Notes under the pieces: model-generated
What the model was told of the DNA's origin: nothing
Database searches by the model: none
The model's input: the letters and a program-made list of their open reading frames with translations, nothing else
NCBI RefSeq assembly: GCF_030506255.1
Contig: NZ_CP113431.1
Span: forward strand, 3,359,001 to 3,423,000
Source of the DNA: Nocardioides sp. Arc9.136
GTDB lineage: Bacteria > Actinomycetota > Actinomycetes > Propionibacteriales > Nocardioidaceae
Direction of reading: 5' to 3'
DNA: 64,000 nucleotides
Part shown: positions 1 through 7,929 of the stretch, piece after piece
How positions within the stretch are numbered: the first letter of the stretch is position 1
Layout of the letters: each line of letters opens with the position of its first letter
Position numbers and translations under genes: made by a program

Positions 1-99
1 CTGGGTGGTCAGCGCGGCCAGGCCGTCGAGCATCCGGTCGAGCAGGTCGGCGCGGTTGTAGGTCACCACGACGACCGCGACGCTCTCGCGACCGGTCAC
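1..99 (-). CDS. Glycosyltransferase family 2, N-terminal fragment (cut by window edge)
   Basis: Only the first 33 codons are present; the rest lies beyond base 1. The translation begins VTGRESVAVVVVTYNRADLL, the usual first beta strand (VVVTYNR) of a GT-A fold, family-2 glycosyltransferase that binds a nucleotide sugar. The GTG start at 99-97 overlaps the TGA stop of the preceding glycosyltransferase gene, so the two are probably translated together. The acceptor and sugar cannot be told from this fragment. Confidence 0.75.
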   Translation of the reverse strand, partial: MTGRESVAVVVVTYNRADLLDRMLDGLAALTTQ

Positions 100-1076
100 C
101 GCAGGTACCGCCGGTGGCCGGTGAAGTCGCCGCGCAGGGCGGCGACCCACGCCCGGGCGCTGAGCACGAGGCGGCGCGGCCGGGGCCGGGTGACGGTGTA
201 GAACCACAGGGTCTTGGCGACGAACGCGAGGGCGTGCGGCCAGCCGCGGTACTCCCGCAGGTTGAGCAGGTTGTTGCGCGCCATGCAGTAGTGCTTGAGG
301 TCGCTGGGGCTGTGGTTGTACGTCGTCCGGCCGCCCAGCATCGGGGTGCCGAGCTCGCCCACCGAGGGGTGGAGCACCCGGGCGTCGACCACCGTCGCGA
401 CCCGTCCTCCGGCACGCTCGGCGCGGAGGCGGTACTCGTGGTCGTCGCCCCAGATGAAGAACTCCTCTCGCGGCAGGCCGATCCGCTCGACCAGCTCCCG
501 CGTCACGAGCACGCCGTTGAACGGGATCACCACGTCGCGGATCAGCCCGTCCCCGTCCGCCGCCGCGGCGACGTCCGCCATCCGGTGCACCACGCGGGTG
601 CCCCCGGGCAGCCGGATCGGGAAGACCAGCCGGCCCGGGTCGTCCTCGTCGACGACCACCGGGCCCCAGAAGTCCAGGTCGCCGCGGTGCTCCAGCAGCG
701 TCTCCAGGCACCCGGCGTCGGGCAGCCCGTCGTCGTCCATCAGCCAGACCAGGTCCGCCCCGCGCTCGACCGCCCAGGCCAGGCCGGCGTGGAACCCGCC
801 GGCGCCGCCGAGGTTCTCGGCCAGCGTCCGCCCCAGCACCGGCGTGCTCGCGTGCTCGTCGGGCATCTCCCGGTCCGTCAGCCCGGCCAGCCACTCCCCC
901 GTGCCGTCGGAGGAGGCGTTGTCGACGACGAGCACCTCGACCAGCGGGCTCCCCTCGCGGGCACCCACCTCGTCGAGCCGCTCGACCAGCCGCTGCAGCA
1001 GCTCGATCCGGTCGTACGTCACGACGACGGCCACCACCCGCGGCGACGGCACACTGGGGTCGGTCACGGGCGTCAC
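96..1076 (-). CDS. Family 2 glycosyltransferase, 326 aa
   Basis: GT-A fold glycosyltransferase, probably acting at the cytoplasmic membrane on a cell-surface polysaccharide. The N-terminus has VVAVVVTYDR, then VVDNASSDGTGEW and NLGGAGGF, and the nucleotide-sugar/metal site WLMDDDG near residues 112-118. The combination NLGGAGGF plus DDDG is common in actinobacterial galactofuranosyl- and rhamnosyltransferase-like enzymes, but the substrate is inference. No membrane segment is evident. It overlaps the next glycosyltransferase by GTGA, so this is the edge of a glycan cluster. An LCP ligase gene lies upstream across a repeat-filled gap, which fits a wall-polymer role. Confidence 0.8.
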   Translation of the reverse strand: MTPVTDPSVPSPRVVAVVVTYDRIELLQRLVERLDEVGAREGSPLVEVLVVDNASSDGTGEWLAGLTDREMPDEHASTPVLGRTLAENLGGAGGFHAGLAWAVERGADLVWLMDDDGLPDAGCLETLLEHRGDLDFWGPVVVDEDDPGRLVFPIRLPGGTRVVHRMADVAAAADGDGLIRDVVIPFNGVLVTRELVERIGLPREEFFIWGDDHEYRLRAERAGGRVATVVDARVLHPSVGELGTPMLGGRTTYNHSPSDLKHYCMARNNLLNLREYRGWPHALAFVAKTLWFYTVTRPRPRRLVLSARAWVAALRGDFTGHRRYLR

Positions 1077-1150
1077 CCTACGAGCCCGGTGGTGGTGGGT
1101 GCGGGTGGCGGGGGTGGGGCGTCGGTTTCCCCGGCCCCCCGGGGATTCCG

Positions 1151-1184
1151 GCGCTTCTCAGGGGACGCATTCCCTGAGAAGCGC
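1151..1184. terminator. Inverted repeat, possible bidirectional terminator
   Basis: A perfect 13-base inverted repeat, GCGCTTCTCAGGG and CCCTGAGAAGCGC, is separated by 8 bases. A third copy of CCCTGAGAAG follows at 1192-1201. It lies between the LCP gene (stop 1847) and the glycosyltransferase (start 1076), both on the minus strand. A terminator fits, but there is no T-run, and it could equally be a dispersed palindromic repeat. Confidence 0.4.
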
Positions 1185-1269
1185 TGGTTATCCCTGAGAA
1201 GTCGGCGGGTTGAGGAACGATCGGGCCGGTCTGTCATCAGGCCGGCGGAGCCGACACCGCAGCCCGCCT

Positions 1270-1835
1270 CACCGGGTCTCGACGACGCTCGCTGGCGCTC
1301 GCTGCTCGACCAGCGGCTGCCGCGCGGGTCGGGGCCTGAGGTGGACGACGGGCGGGCAGGCCCGGTCGTGGTCGGGCCTGGCAGCCCGGAGCGAGGCACG
1401 AGCGCAGGGCCGGTGGACCGGGCCTGCCCGTCCGGCGGGAACCGCAGAACCCGGCCCCCACCACCGACGCCGTAGCCCGCCTCACCGGGTCTCCACGACG
1501 CTCGCTCGCGCTCGCTGCTCGACCAGCGGCTGCCGCGGGTCGGGGCCGGAGGTGGACGACGGGCGGGCAGGCCCGGTCGTGGTCGGGTCTGGCGGCCCGG
1601 AGCGAGGCACGAGCGCAGGGCCGGTAGACCGGGCCTGCCCGCCCGGCGGGAACCGCAGGCCCCGACCCCCACCACCGACACCGCAGCACCGACGCCGTAG
1701 CCCACTCATCGGGTCTCGACGACGCTCGCTGGCGCTCGCTGCTCGACCAGCGGCGGCCCCTACCCCCACCACCGACGCCGTAGCCCGACTCACCGGGTCT
1801 CGACGACGCTCGCTGGCGCTCGCTGATCGACCAGC
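1270..1835 (+). repeat. Array of an interspersed repeat inside a 770-base gene-free gap
   Basis: The gap 1077-1846 has no credible gene. Four copies of a ~45-base element start GGGTCTCGACGACGCTCGC and end CTGCTCGACCAGC; they lie at 1270-1314, 1482-1527, 1708-1751 and 1791-1835, all in the same orientation. The first two sit in a larger tandem duplication with a period of about 213 bases (roughly 1271-1483 and 1484-1706), sharing GGTGGACGACGGGCGGGCAG and GGAGCGAGGCACGAGCGCAG with scattered point differences. The same element recurs on both sides of the DUF222-HNH gene. Long open frames across it, rich in Ser, Glu and Arg, are artefacts of the repeat. Confidence 0.85.
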
Positions 1836-1846
1836 GGGTGGGGCGA

Positions 1847-3316
1847 TCAGCAGGCGGAGCCGAGGTCCTCGGCCTGGTTCGCGGCGTACCCCTCCGACAG
1901 CGAGCCGAGCGACCCGCCGGTGACGGAGTCGGGCGCGGGCTTGGGCTTGGCGCCCCCCGCCTTGGCGGTGGTCCCGCCCTCGGCCCGGTCGATCGCCTGG
2001 GCGACCTTGGAGCGGACCAGGTCGATGTCGGGGTCGGCGGTGACGATCATGGGCGGCACCAGCGAGAGCGTCGAGACCTTCTGGCCGCGGGCCTTGAGCG
2101 CGAGGTCCATGAAGGTGTCGAGCTCGGAGGCCGGGAGGTTGGTCGAGATCATCTCCGTGGAGGCCGTGGCGATCTTCTCGAAGTTCCGGACCGCGACCTG
2201 CGGGCTGACCTGCTGCAGCATCGCGTTCATGACGCACTTCTGCCGCGCCATCCGCGAGTAGTCGTCGGAGCCCTCCCGGGCGCGGGCGTACCAGAGCGTG
2301 TCGTGGCCGTTCAGCTTTCGCGTGCCCGCCTCGATGTAGTGGAACGTCGACTCGTGCGGCAGGCCGACCGGGATCGGCTGGCGGACGTTGAGGGTGACCC
2401 CACCGACCGCGTCGACCAGGTCCTTGAAGCCCTCGAGGTTGACCATCGCCCAGTAGTTGATCCGCAGGTCGGTGATGCCCTCCACGGCCGAGACGGTCGC
2501 GTCGATGCCGGGGTTCTCGGAGTCGGGGAAGAGCTCGGTGTGGTCCTGGGCCCAGGTGCTGACGCCGTTGAGGTAGCAGCCGTCGCAGTCGAACCCGTCG
2601 GGGAACTCCTTCGCCATCGGCGAGCCCTGCCGGAACGGGAAGGACGCCATGTTGCGCGGGAGGCCGACCAGCACGGTGCGGCCGGTCTCGGCGTCGATCG
2701 AGGCGACGGTGAGCGAGTCCGGGCGCAGGCCCCAGCGCCCGGCGCCGGAGTCACCGCCGAGGAGCAGGACGTTGAAGCGGCCGTCGTGCGCACCGACGAC
2801 CTTGTCGGAGCCGAACATCGTGAGGATGAAGTCGCGCTGGACCCCGACGACGTGCGCGCCGAACAGCATGGTGCCGATGACGGAGAGGCACAGCACGCCG
2901 TTCACCCCGACGACGGCCCGGCGGTGCGCCAGGCCGAGGCTCAGCGGCTGACCGATGCGCCAGGCGTCCATGAACAGCGCGGCCCACGCGATCGCCCCGA
3001 CCACGAGCAGCGCGCGCAGCACCAGCAGCACACCGGTGCTGGAGAAGAGCGTGAACAGCGCCTGGTGGTGCACCAGTCCGACGAGCAGGAGCAGGACGCC
3101 GGAGACGACGGCCCCGAACCAGACGACCAGGGCGACGCCGCCGACCCGGCGGTTGCCGGCGACCAGCTGCGCCGAGCCGGGGAGGACGAGGGTCATCACC
3201 ATCAGCGAGATCGCCCGACGGAAGCGCACGCGTGCCGCGCGCTCCTCGAGGGGGGTGCGCGGCACGCGGCTCGTGCCGTCGAGCAACCCGGGGGAAGAGA
3301 CGGGTGGCATCGACAT
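1847..3316 (-). CDS. LCP (LytR-CpsA-Psr) family wall-polymer ligase, 489 aa
   Basis: LCP proteins transfer undecaprenyl-linked polymers onto peptidoglycan outside the membrane. Several hydrophobic helices fill roughly residues 35-170, an expanded membrane region rather than the usual single anchor. The extracellular LCP domain follows: NVLLLGGDSG, RPDSLTVASID (the Arg/Asp that bind the polyprenyl pyrophosphate), VGLPRN, the KDLVDAVGGV block and YARAREGSDDYSRMARQ. The C-terminus ends GSAC. The ATG at 3316 has AAGAGG just upstream. Its neighbourhood of glycosyltransferases suggests attachment of a surface glycan; the polymer is unknown. Confidence 0.88.
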   Translation of the reverse strand: MSMPPVSSPGLLDGTSRVPRTPLEERAARVRFRRAISLMVMTLVLPGSAQLVAGNRRVGGVALVVWFGAVVSGVLLLLVGLVHHQALFTLFSSTGVLLVLRALLVVGAIAWAALFMDAWRIGQPLSLGLAHRRAVVGVNGVLCLSVIGTMLFGAHVVGVQRDFILTMFGSDKVVGAHDGRFNVLLLGGDSGAGRWGLRPDSLTVASIDAETGRTVLVGLPRNMASFPFRQGSPMAKEFPDGFDCDGCYLNGVSTWAQDHTELFPDSENPGIDATVSAVEGITDLRINYWAMVNLEGFKDLVDAVGGVTLNVRQPIPVGLPHESTFHYIEAGTRKLNGHDTLWYARAREGSDDYSRMARQKCVMNAMLQQVSPQVAVRNFEKIATASTEMISTNLPASELDTFMDLALKARGQKVSTLSLVPPMIVTADPDIDLVRSKVAQAIDRAEGGTTAKAGGAKPKPAPDSVTGGSLGSLSEGYAANQAEDLGSAC

Positions 3317-3440
3317 GCCTCTTTCTGCTGGGTACTGCCGTGAGTACTGAAGGGGAAGGTCAGTGCTGCCCGGTCAGTATCACCAGTCACAGGCGTCACA
3401 GCCGCGCGCGACGCGCCGGTCGCCCGGATCGGGGCGCCGC

Positions 3441-3971
3441 TCAGGTGTCGCGTGGGCCACGTCGGCCCGACTCGATCTCCTCGCGGCGGGCCAGCCGGTG
3501 CGCCCGCCGGATCTCGGCCTCCCGCTGGCGGCGGAGCTCGTCGGGGGTCTCGGGGCGCAGCGACGGCACCGGCCGCGAGCCGCCCTCGGCGGTGATCGCG
3601 ACGAAGACGAAGTACGCCGAGGCGACGTGCAGCGAGGTGACCGTCGGGTCGTCCCAGGGCTGGGCCTCGATCCGCACGCCGATCTCCATCGACGAGCGTC
3701 CGGCCCAGTTCACCTGGGAATAGGTGCGGACGATGTCGCCGACGTGCACGGGCTCGAGGAACGTCATCTCGTCGAGCGCCGCGGTGACCGCCGGTCCCCC
3801 GCTGTGCCGCTGGGCGACGACGCCCGCGGCGGAGTCGGCGAGCTTGACGATCTCGCCACCGTGGATGTTGCCGAGCAGGTTGGCCTCGCGGCTGGTGACG
3901 ACCTGGCCCAGGGCCACCCGCGCGTAGGACGGGGGCCGCGGCTCGAGCGGCCGCTCCGAGGGTTCCGGCAT
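3441..3971 (-). CDS. Acyl-CoA thioesterase, hotdog fold, 176 aa
   Basis: Hydrolyses acyl-CoA to free acid and CoA in the cytoplasm. The hotdog-domain signature NIHGGEIVKLADSAAG (from residue 35) matches the YciA/BFIT-type thioesterases, with the conserved Asn and the HGG turn leading into the long central helix. ALDEMTFLEPVHVGDIV and the strand SAYFVFVAI complete one hotdog unit. The last ~40 residues are charged and Arg-rich. It diverges from the LCP gene at 3995 with only 23 bases between the start codons. No ribosome site is visible and a -10-like TACCGT lies 6 bases before the ATG, so the mRNA is probably leaderless. The exact acyl substrate is unknown. Confidence 0.85.
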   Translation of the reverse strand: MPEPSERPLEPRPPSYARVALGQVVTSREANLLGNIHGGEIVKLADSAAGVVAQRHSGGPAVTAALDEMTFLEPVHVGDIVRTYSQVNWAGRSSMEIGVRIEAQPWDDPTVTSLHVASAYFVFVAITAEGGSRPVPSLRPETPDELRRQREAEIRRAHRLARREEIESGRRGPRDT

Positions 3972-3977
3972 GGCTGC

Positions 3978-3987
3978 ACGGTAGCGT
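3978..3987. promoter_or_regulatory. Overlapping divergent -10 boxes of two leaderless genes
   Basis: On the plus strand TAGCGT (3982-3987) lies 7 bases before the ATG at 3995. On the minus strand TACCGT (3983-3978) lies 6 bases before the ATG at 3971. Both fit the actinobacterial TANNNT -10 box placed so that transcription starts at or next to the start codon. The two boxes share the TA at 3982-3983. No Shine-Dalgarno sequence fits in the 23-base gap. The positions are read from the sequence; promoter activity is inferred. Confidence 0.6.
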
Positions 3988-3994
3988 CGGGCCC

Positions 3995-5254
3995 ATGGCA
4001 GATCGTCCCCGGAACGGCGGTCCCGAGGACGGGTCCCGAGAGTACGGCTGGCTCTACGGCGGGAAGCAGCCCCGTGAGCCCGGCCCCGAGGAGACCCGCG
4101 TCATGCCCGTGCAGCCGCGCGACGGCGGCCGGTCGCGCGCCGTGCCGGGGCAGCCGGCCCAGCCACCCCGACCGGCCCAGCCGGTCGGACGGGACACGCC
4201 CCCGGGGGGCCCTGCGACCTCCCGACCTCGGGGCGCGGGCGTCCCGTCGGGCCCCGCGAGCCCCGCGACCCGCGAGCGGCGGGGCTTCCGGTTCCCGCGA
4301 CCGCGGCTGCGGTGGGTGTTCCTGCTGGTGCTGGCCTGGATCGCCTACCTGGTGATCGTGCCGGTGATGGCGTGGAACGACGTGGACAAGGTCGACTTCG
4401 AGCCCGACGGCGACCGCCCGGGCGACCAGCCCGGCACGACGTACCTGATGGTCGGCAGCGACTCGCGCGGCGACCTCTCCCCCGAGGAGCGCAAGCGGCT
4501 CGGCACCGGCGGCGCGGAGGGGCAGCGCACCGACACGATCATGCTGCTGCACACCGGCTCCGGGCCGAACCTGCTGATGTCGATCCCGCGCGACTCCAAC
4601 GTCGAGATCCCCGGGCGCGGGCTCAACAAGATCAACGCCGCCTACGCGTTCGGCGGCCCGAAGCTGCTGGTGCAGACGATCGAGCAGTCCACCGGCATCC
4701 GTGTCGACGACTACGTCGAGATCGGCATGGGCGGCCTCGCCGGGGTCGTCGACGCGGTGGGCGGGATCGAGATCTGCCCCGAGAACGCGATGAAGGACCC
4801 CCAGGCCAAGCTCGACATCGAGGCCGGCTGCCAGGAGGCCGACGGACCGACGGCGCTGGGCTACGCACGCTCGCGCAAGACCTACACCCGGTTCGGCGAC
4901 ACCCAGCGGGCCCAGGCCCAGCGTGAGGTGGTCTCGGCGGTCGGGAAGAAGGTCGTCTCGCCGTGGACCGTGCTCAACCCGTTCCGCTACTGGGACCTCA
5001 ACCACTCCGTGCCCGGCTTCTTCGCCTTCGGCGAGGGCACCGGCCCATTGCGCGCCGGCATGTGGGCGATGGCGATGACCCGGGTGAACGGCGAGTCCGG
5101 GCTGACCTGCGGCGTCCCCATCTCCGACCTCGCGGTCACCTGGGACCCCGAGCGGTCCGAGCAGATGTTCCAGGCGATCATCGAGGACGACATCGACTCG
5201 ATCCCGCGCAAGCTGTGCACCCCGACCGGGCTGCCGAAGGAAGTGACCGGATGA
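3995..5254 (+). CDS. LCP family wall-polymer ligase, 419 aa
   Basis: A second LCP-type phosphotransferase. A long Pro/Arg-rich cytoplasmic tail (about residues 1-105) is followed by one membrane helix (VFLLVLAWIAYLVIVPVMAW, about 108-127) and an extracellular LCP domain. Motifs in order are YLMVGSDSRGD, RTDTIMLLH, MSIPRDSNVEI, LNKINAAYAFGG and YARSRKTYTRFGDTQRAQAQ, which contain the Arg and Asp residues that bind the lipid pyrophosphate. Its stop codon overlaps the start of the enoyl-CoA hydratase gene (ATGA), so the two are co-transcribed. Length and layout are typical, unlike the multi-helix LCP at 1847-3316. Confidence 0.9.
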   Translation: MADRPRNGGPEDGSREYGWLYGGKQPREPGPEETRVMPVQPRDGGRSRAVPGQPAQPPRPAQPVGRDTPPGGPATSRPRGAGVPSGPASPATRERRGFRFPRPRLRWVFLLVLAWIAYLVIVPVMAWNDVDKVDFEPDGDRPGDQPGTTYLMVGSDSRGDLSPEERKRLGTGGAEGQRTDTIMLLHTGSGPNLLMSIPRDSNVEIPGRGLNKINAAYAFGGPKLLVQTIEQSTGIRVDDYVEIGMGGLAGVVDAVGGIEICPENAMKDPQAKLDIEAGCQEADGPTALGYARSRKTYTRFGDTQRAQAQREVVSAVGKKVVSPWTVLNPFRYWDLNHSVPGFFAFGEGTGPLRAGMWAMAMTRVNGESGLTCGVPISDLAVTWDPERSEQMFQAIIEDDIDSIPRKLCTPTGLPKEVTG

Positions 5255-6120
5255 CCTCCTACGAGACCCTGCTGTGGGACGTCGACGACCACGGCGTCGC
5301 GACCCTCACCCTGCACCGACCCGACCAGCTCAACGCCTTCGACGTAACCATGGCCGGCGAGCTGGAGCAGGTGTTCCGCACCGAGGCCCTCTCCGACGAC
5401 GTCCGCGCCGTCGTGGTGACCGGGTCCGGCCGCGCGTTCTGCGCGGGGATGGACCTCTCGGCCGAGGGCAACGTCTTCGGGCTCGACGAGTCGGTCCGCC
5501 CCGACCCGGCGGCGTTCCGCGCGGCGTACGACCAGGCGCCGTACGACGCCGGCGTCCGCGACACCGGCGGGAAGGTGACGCTGGCCGTCCACGCGCTGCC
5601 CAAGCCGGTCATCGCCGCGATCAACGGCCCGGCCGTCGGCATCGGCGCGACGATGACGCTCGCGATGGACCTGCGGCTGGCCTCGACGAAGGCGCGGATC
5701 GGGTTCGTCTTCGGCCGGCTCGGCATCGTGCCGGAGGCGGCGTCGTCGTACTTCCTGCCCCGGATCGTCGGCATCCAGCAGGCGCTGGAGTGGGTCTACT
5801 CCGCGGAGGTCCTGAACGCCGAGCAGGCGCTCGCCGGCCGGCTGCTGCGTTCGGTGCACGAGCCCGACGAGCTGCTGCCGGCCGCCCGGGAGCTGGCCCG
5901 GTCCTTCGTGGACGGGCGGTCGCCGGTCGCGCTGGCCCTGGCCAAGCAGCTGCTCCACCGGGGTGCCGCCGCCGCGGACCCGCTCGAGGCGCACCTCAAC
6001 GACTCGCTGGCGATGTACTGGACCTCCGTCGGCGACGGCAAGGAGGGCGTGGCGGCCTTCCGCGAGAAGCGCGCGCCGGAGTTCACGGGCCGGGCCTCGG
6101 ACCTGCCGCCGGTCTTCTGA
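5251..6120 (+). CDS. Enoyl-CoA hydratase/isomerase (crotonase) family, 289 aa
   Basis: Crotonase-fold enzyme acting on acyl-CoA thioesters. HRPDQLNAFD near the N-terminus, SGRAFCAGMDLS (first oxyanion-hole segment) and AINGPAVGIGATMTLAMDLR (second oxyanion-hole segment, at the trimer interface) are clear. FGRLGIVPEAASSYFLPR carries a Glu where hydratases place a catalytic Glu, so hydratase activity is plausible, but isomerase or hydrolase roles are not excluded. The ATG at 5251 overlaps the LCP stop codon. The stop converges on the sigma-factor gene across 55 bases without an obvious hairpin. Confidence 0.87.
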   Translation: MTSYETLLWDVDDHGVATLTLHRPDQLNAFDVTMAGELEQVFRTEALSDDVRAVVVTGSGRAFCAGMDLSAEGNVFGLDESVRPDPAAFRAAYDQAPYDAGVRDTGGKVTLAVHALPKPVIAAINGPAVGIGATMTLAMDLRLASTKARIGFVFGRLGIVPEAASSYFLPRIVGIQQALEWVYSAEVLNAEQALAGRLLRSVHEPDELLPAARELARSFVDGRSPVALALAKQLLHRGAAAADPLEAHLNDSLAMYWTSVGDGKEGVAAFREKRAPEFTGRASDLPPVF

Positions 6121-6175
6121 CCCTCCCGCGGCCGGTCGGACGTCGCGGACCTGGCCGGCGGGCCCGGGCGTCGGC

Positions 6176-7123
6176 TCAGGCGGCGAGGCTCTTGCGCAGC
6201 CGGGCGAGGATCGAGGTGATCAGCCGGGAGACCTGCTCCTGGGTGACACCGACCTCGTCGCCGATCTGGGTCTGGGTGCGGTTCTCGAAGAAGCGGAGCT
6301 CGATGATCCGCCGCTCGCGGTCGGTGAGCTCGGCCATCAGCGGGCGCAGCGCGACCCGGGCCTCGGCCGAGGCGAAGGCGGGGTCGAGGTCGCCCATCGA
6401 CTCCGTCGGGTCCTCGACGCCGTCGGGCCTAGGCGCGTCGAGGGACACCGGGGTGAAGCACCCCGTGGCGTGGAGCGCGTCGAGCACCAGCTGCAGCGGT
6501 ACGTCGAGGTGGACCGCGACCTCGGCGGGCCGGGGGGTCCGTCCCAGCTGCTGGGCCAGCTCACCCTCGGCCGCGGTGACCCGCGCCTGCACCTCCTGCA
6601 CCGACCGCGGCGGGCGGACCGCCCAGCCGGCGTCGCGGAAGTAGCGGCGGATCTCCCCGCGCAGCGTCGGGACCGCGAAGCTGAGGAAGTCCTCCCCCAG
6701 CGTCGGGTCGAAGCCCCGAACCGCCTTGACCAGGCCGAGGTAGGCGACCTGGTCGACGTCCTCGGCAGCGATCCCGCGGCCGTGGTAGCGCCGGGCCACG
6801 TCCGAGGCGACGGTCATGTTGAGCCGGATCACCTCGTCCTCGTAGCGGGTGCGCAGCTCGCCCTGGCTGGCGCGGGCGCGGGACAGCAGCCGGGCGGTCT
6901 CCATCCGGCGCCTGCTGTCGGTCATGCGTGCGCGCTGCGGGGGCACCGTTCGGAACAGCGTCGGGGCGTCCGGTGCGGGAGCGGCGACGGGCGCGGGCGG
7001 CTGCGTGCCGACGCTCCACTCCCCCGCGGTCTCCCGCTGGGGTGCTCGCCGCTCGGGCGCGGGCGGCGTGCCGCCGTCGTACGCCCAGTCGCTCTCGGTC
7101 CCCACGACCCCGACCTCCGTCAT
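6176..7123 (-). CDS. Sigma-70 family factor, SigB/SigF/SigG type, 315 aa
   Basis: Alternative sigma factor of the stress/sporulation type. About 80 disordered Pro/Ala-rich residues precede region 2 (VASDVARRYHGRGIAAEDVDQVAYLGLVKAVRGFD, then FAVPTLRGEIRRYFRDAGWAVR), region 3 (AQQLGRTPRPAEVAVHLDV) and region 4 with its helix-turn-helix (TQTQIGDEVGVTQEQVSRLI). The ATG at 7123 is preferred because GGGGGGA lies 7 bases upstream; a GTG at 7180 has none. No anti-sigma or anti-anti-sigma gene is adjacent, so its control is not visible. It is distinct from the flagellar FliA at 42119-43030. Confidence 0.87.
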   Translation of the reverse strand: MTEVGVVGTESDWAYDGGTPPAPERRAPQRETAGEWSVGTQPPAPVAAPAPDAPTLFRTVPPQRARMTDSRRRMETARLLSRARASQGELRTRYEDEVIRLNMTVASDVARRYHGRGIAAEDVDQVAYLGLVKAVRGFDPTLGEDFLSFAVPTLRGEIRRYFRDAGWAVRPPRSVQEVQARVTAAEGELAQQLGRTPRPAEVAVHLDVPLQLVLDALHATGCFTPVSLDAPRPDGVEDPTESMGDLDPAFASAEARVALRPLMAELTDRERRIIELRFFENRTQTQIGDEVGVTQEQVSRLITSILARLRKSLAA

Positions 7124-7210
7124 CGGCTGATCCCCCCAGCCAACGGCTGCATGCTCCCACGGGGTGTCGGCCGCTGCCACCGGATCGAGAGAGGCGGTCC
7201 AGACACACGA

Positions 7211-7247
7211 CGACCGGGGCGCGGACTCCTCGTCCGCGCCCCGGTCG
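7211..7247 (-). terminator. Strong hairpin terminator after dps
   Basis: A perfect 16-base stem (CGACCGGGGCGCGGAC with GTCCGCGCCCCGGTCG) surrounds a 5-base loop. It lies 54 bases beyond the stop of dps and before the sigma-factor start, both on the minus strand. There is no T-run, as is common in high-GC actinobacteria. Confidence 0.7.
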
Positions 7248-7300
7248 GGTCGTGCGCTGCGCTGCGTGCCGGTCGTGACCGGCAGTGGATCGGTGTCGGC

Positions 7301-7855
7301 TCAGCCGGCGGCGCTGGCCGCCTCGGTCTCCGAGGTGGCGCCCGCGGTGCTGAGGTTGCCGCCCTTGTCCTCGAGGTGCGCCCGGACGAACCAGTGGAAG
7401 AGCTCGATCTGGTTGGTCTGGGCGATGAACATGTCCTCGGTCACCGGATCGAGCTCGCCGAGCTCCTCGATGCCCTTGCGGTAGTCCTCGATCACGCCGG
7501 TGTAGACGAGGTCGAGGGCACCGAGGTGCTCCTGGGTCGTCGCGCGACCGATGGAGTACTCGTCCCAGTCGCGGGCCTCGACGAGGCGGCCGGGCGTGCC
7601 GACCGGGGACCCGCCCAGGGTCGCGATGCGCTCGGCGAGCTCGTCGGCGAAGCCACGGATCGCCTCGACCTGCGGGTCGAGCATCTCGTGGACGGCGATG
7701 AAGTGGGGACCCACGACGTTCCAGTGGATGTGCTTGAGCGTCAGGTGCAGGTCGTTGGTGGCGTTCAGCCGGCCCTGGAGCAGTTCCACGACGCGCTCGG
7801 CGTCGGACTCGCTCATGCCGGGAACCGTGTAGCGGAGCTTGGCGTTGGTGGACAT
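7301..7855 (-). CDS. dps: Dps-family DNA-protecting ferritin, 184 aa
   Basis: Dps forms a dodecamer that oxidises and stores iron and shields DNA during stress. The inter-subunit ferroxidase signature is present: LKHIHWNVVGPHFIAVHEML, then DPQVEAIRGFADELAERIATLGG, which supply the His, Asp and Glu ligands. The four-helix pattern continues through TQEHLGALDLVYTGVIEDYR and NQIELFHWFVRAHLED. The Ala/Ser-rich tail is short and not strongly basic, so DNA binding is uncertain. The ATG at 7855 has no clear ribosome site. A strong hairpin follows the gene. Being next to a stress-type sigma gene is suggestive, but the two are separated by that hairpin. Confidence 0.92.
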   Translation of the reverse strand: MSTNAKLRYTVPGMSESDAERVVELLQGRLNATNDLHLTLKHIHWNVVGPHFIAVHEMLDPQVEAIRGFADELAERIATLGGSPVGTPGRLVEARDWDEYSIGRATTQEHLGALDLVYTGVIEDYRKGIEELGELDPVTEDMFIAQTNQIELFHWFVRAHLEDKGGNLSTAGATSETEAASAAG

Positions 7856-7929
7856 GCCGCGCAGGTACCCACCACCCGCTCGGGTGAATCGGGCCGCGGG
7901 GCCGGGCGGCAGCTCCGCCGCGGCGCCGG

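Noticed and set aside
1210..1923. Arg/Ser-rich open frames across the repeat region
   Set aside because: They are translations of the interspersed repeat in several frames, with no ribosome site or family match.
3440..3446. CTCAGGT on the plus strand beside the thioesterase gene
   Set aside because: No GnCGAT element at the 13-base distance and no plus-strand gene downstream that would use it.
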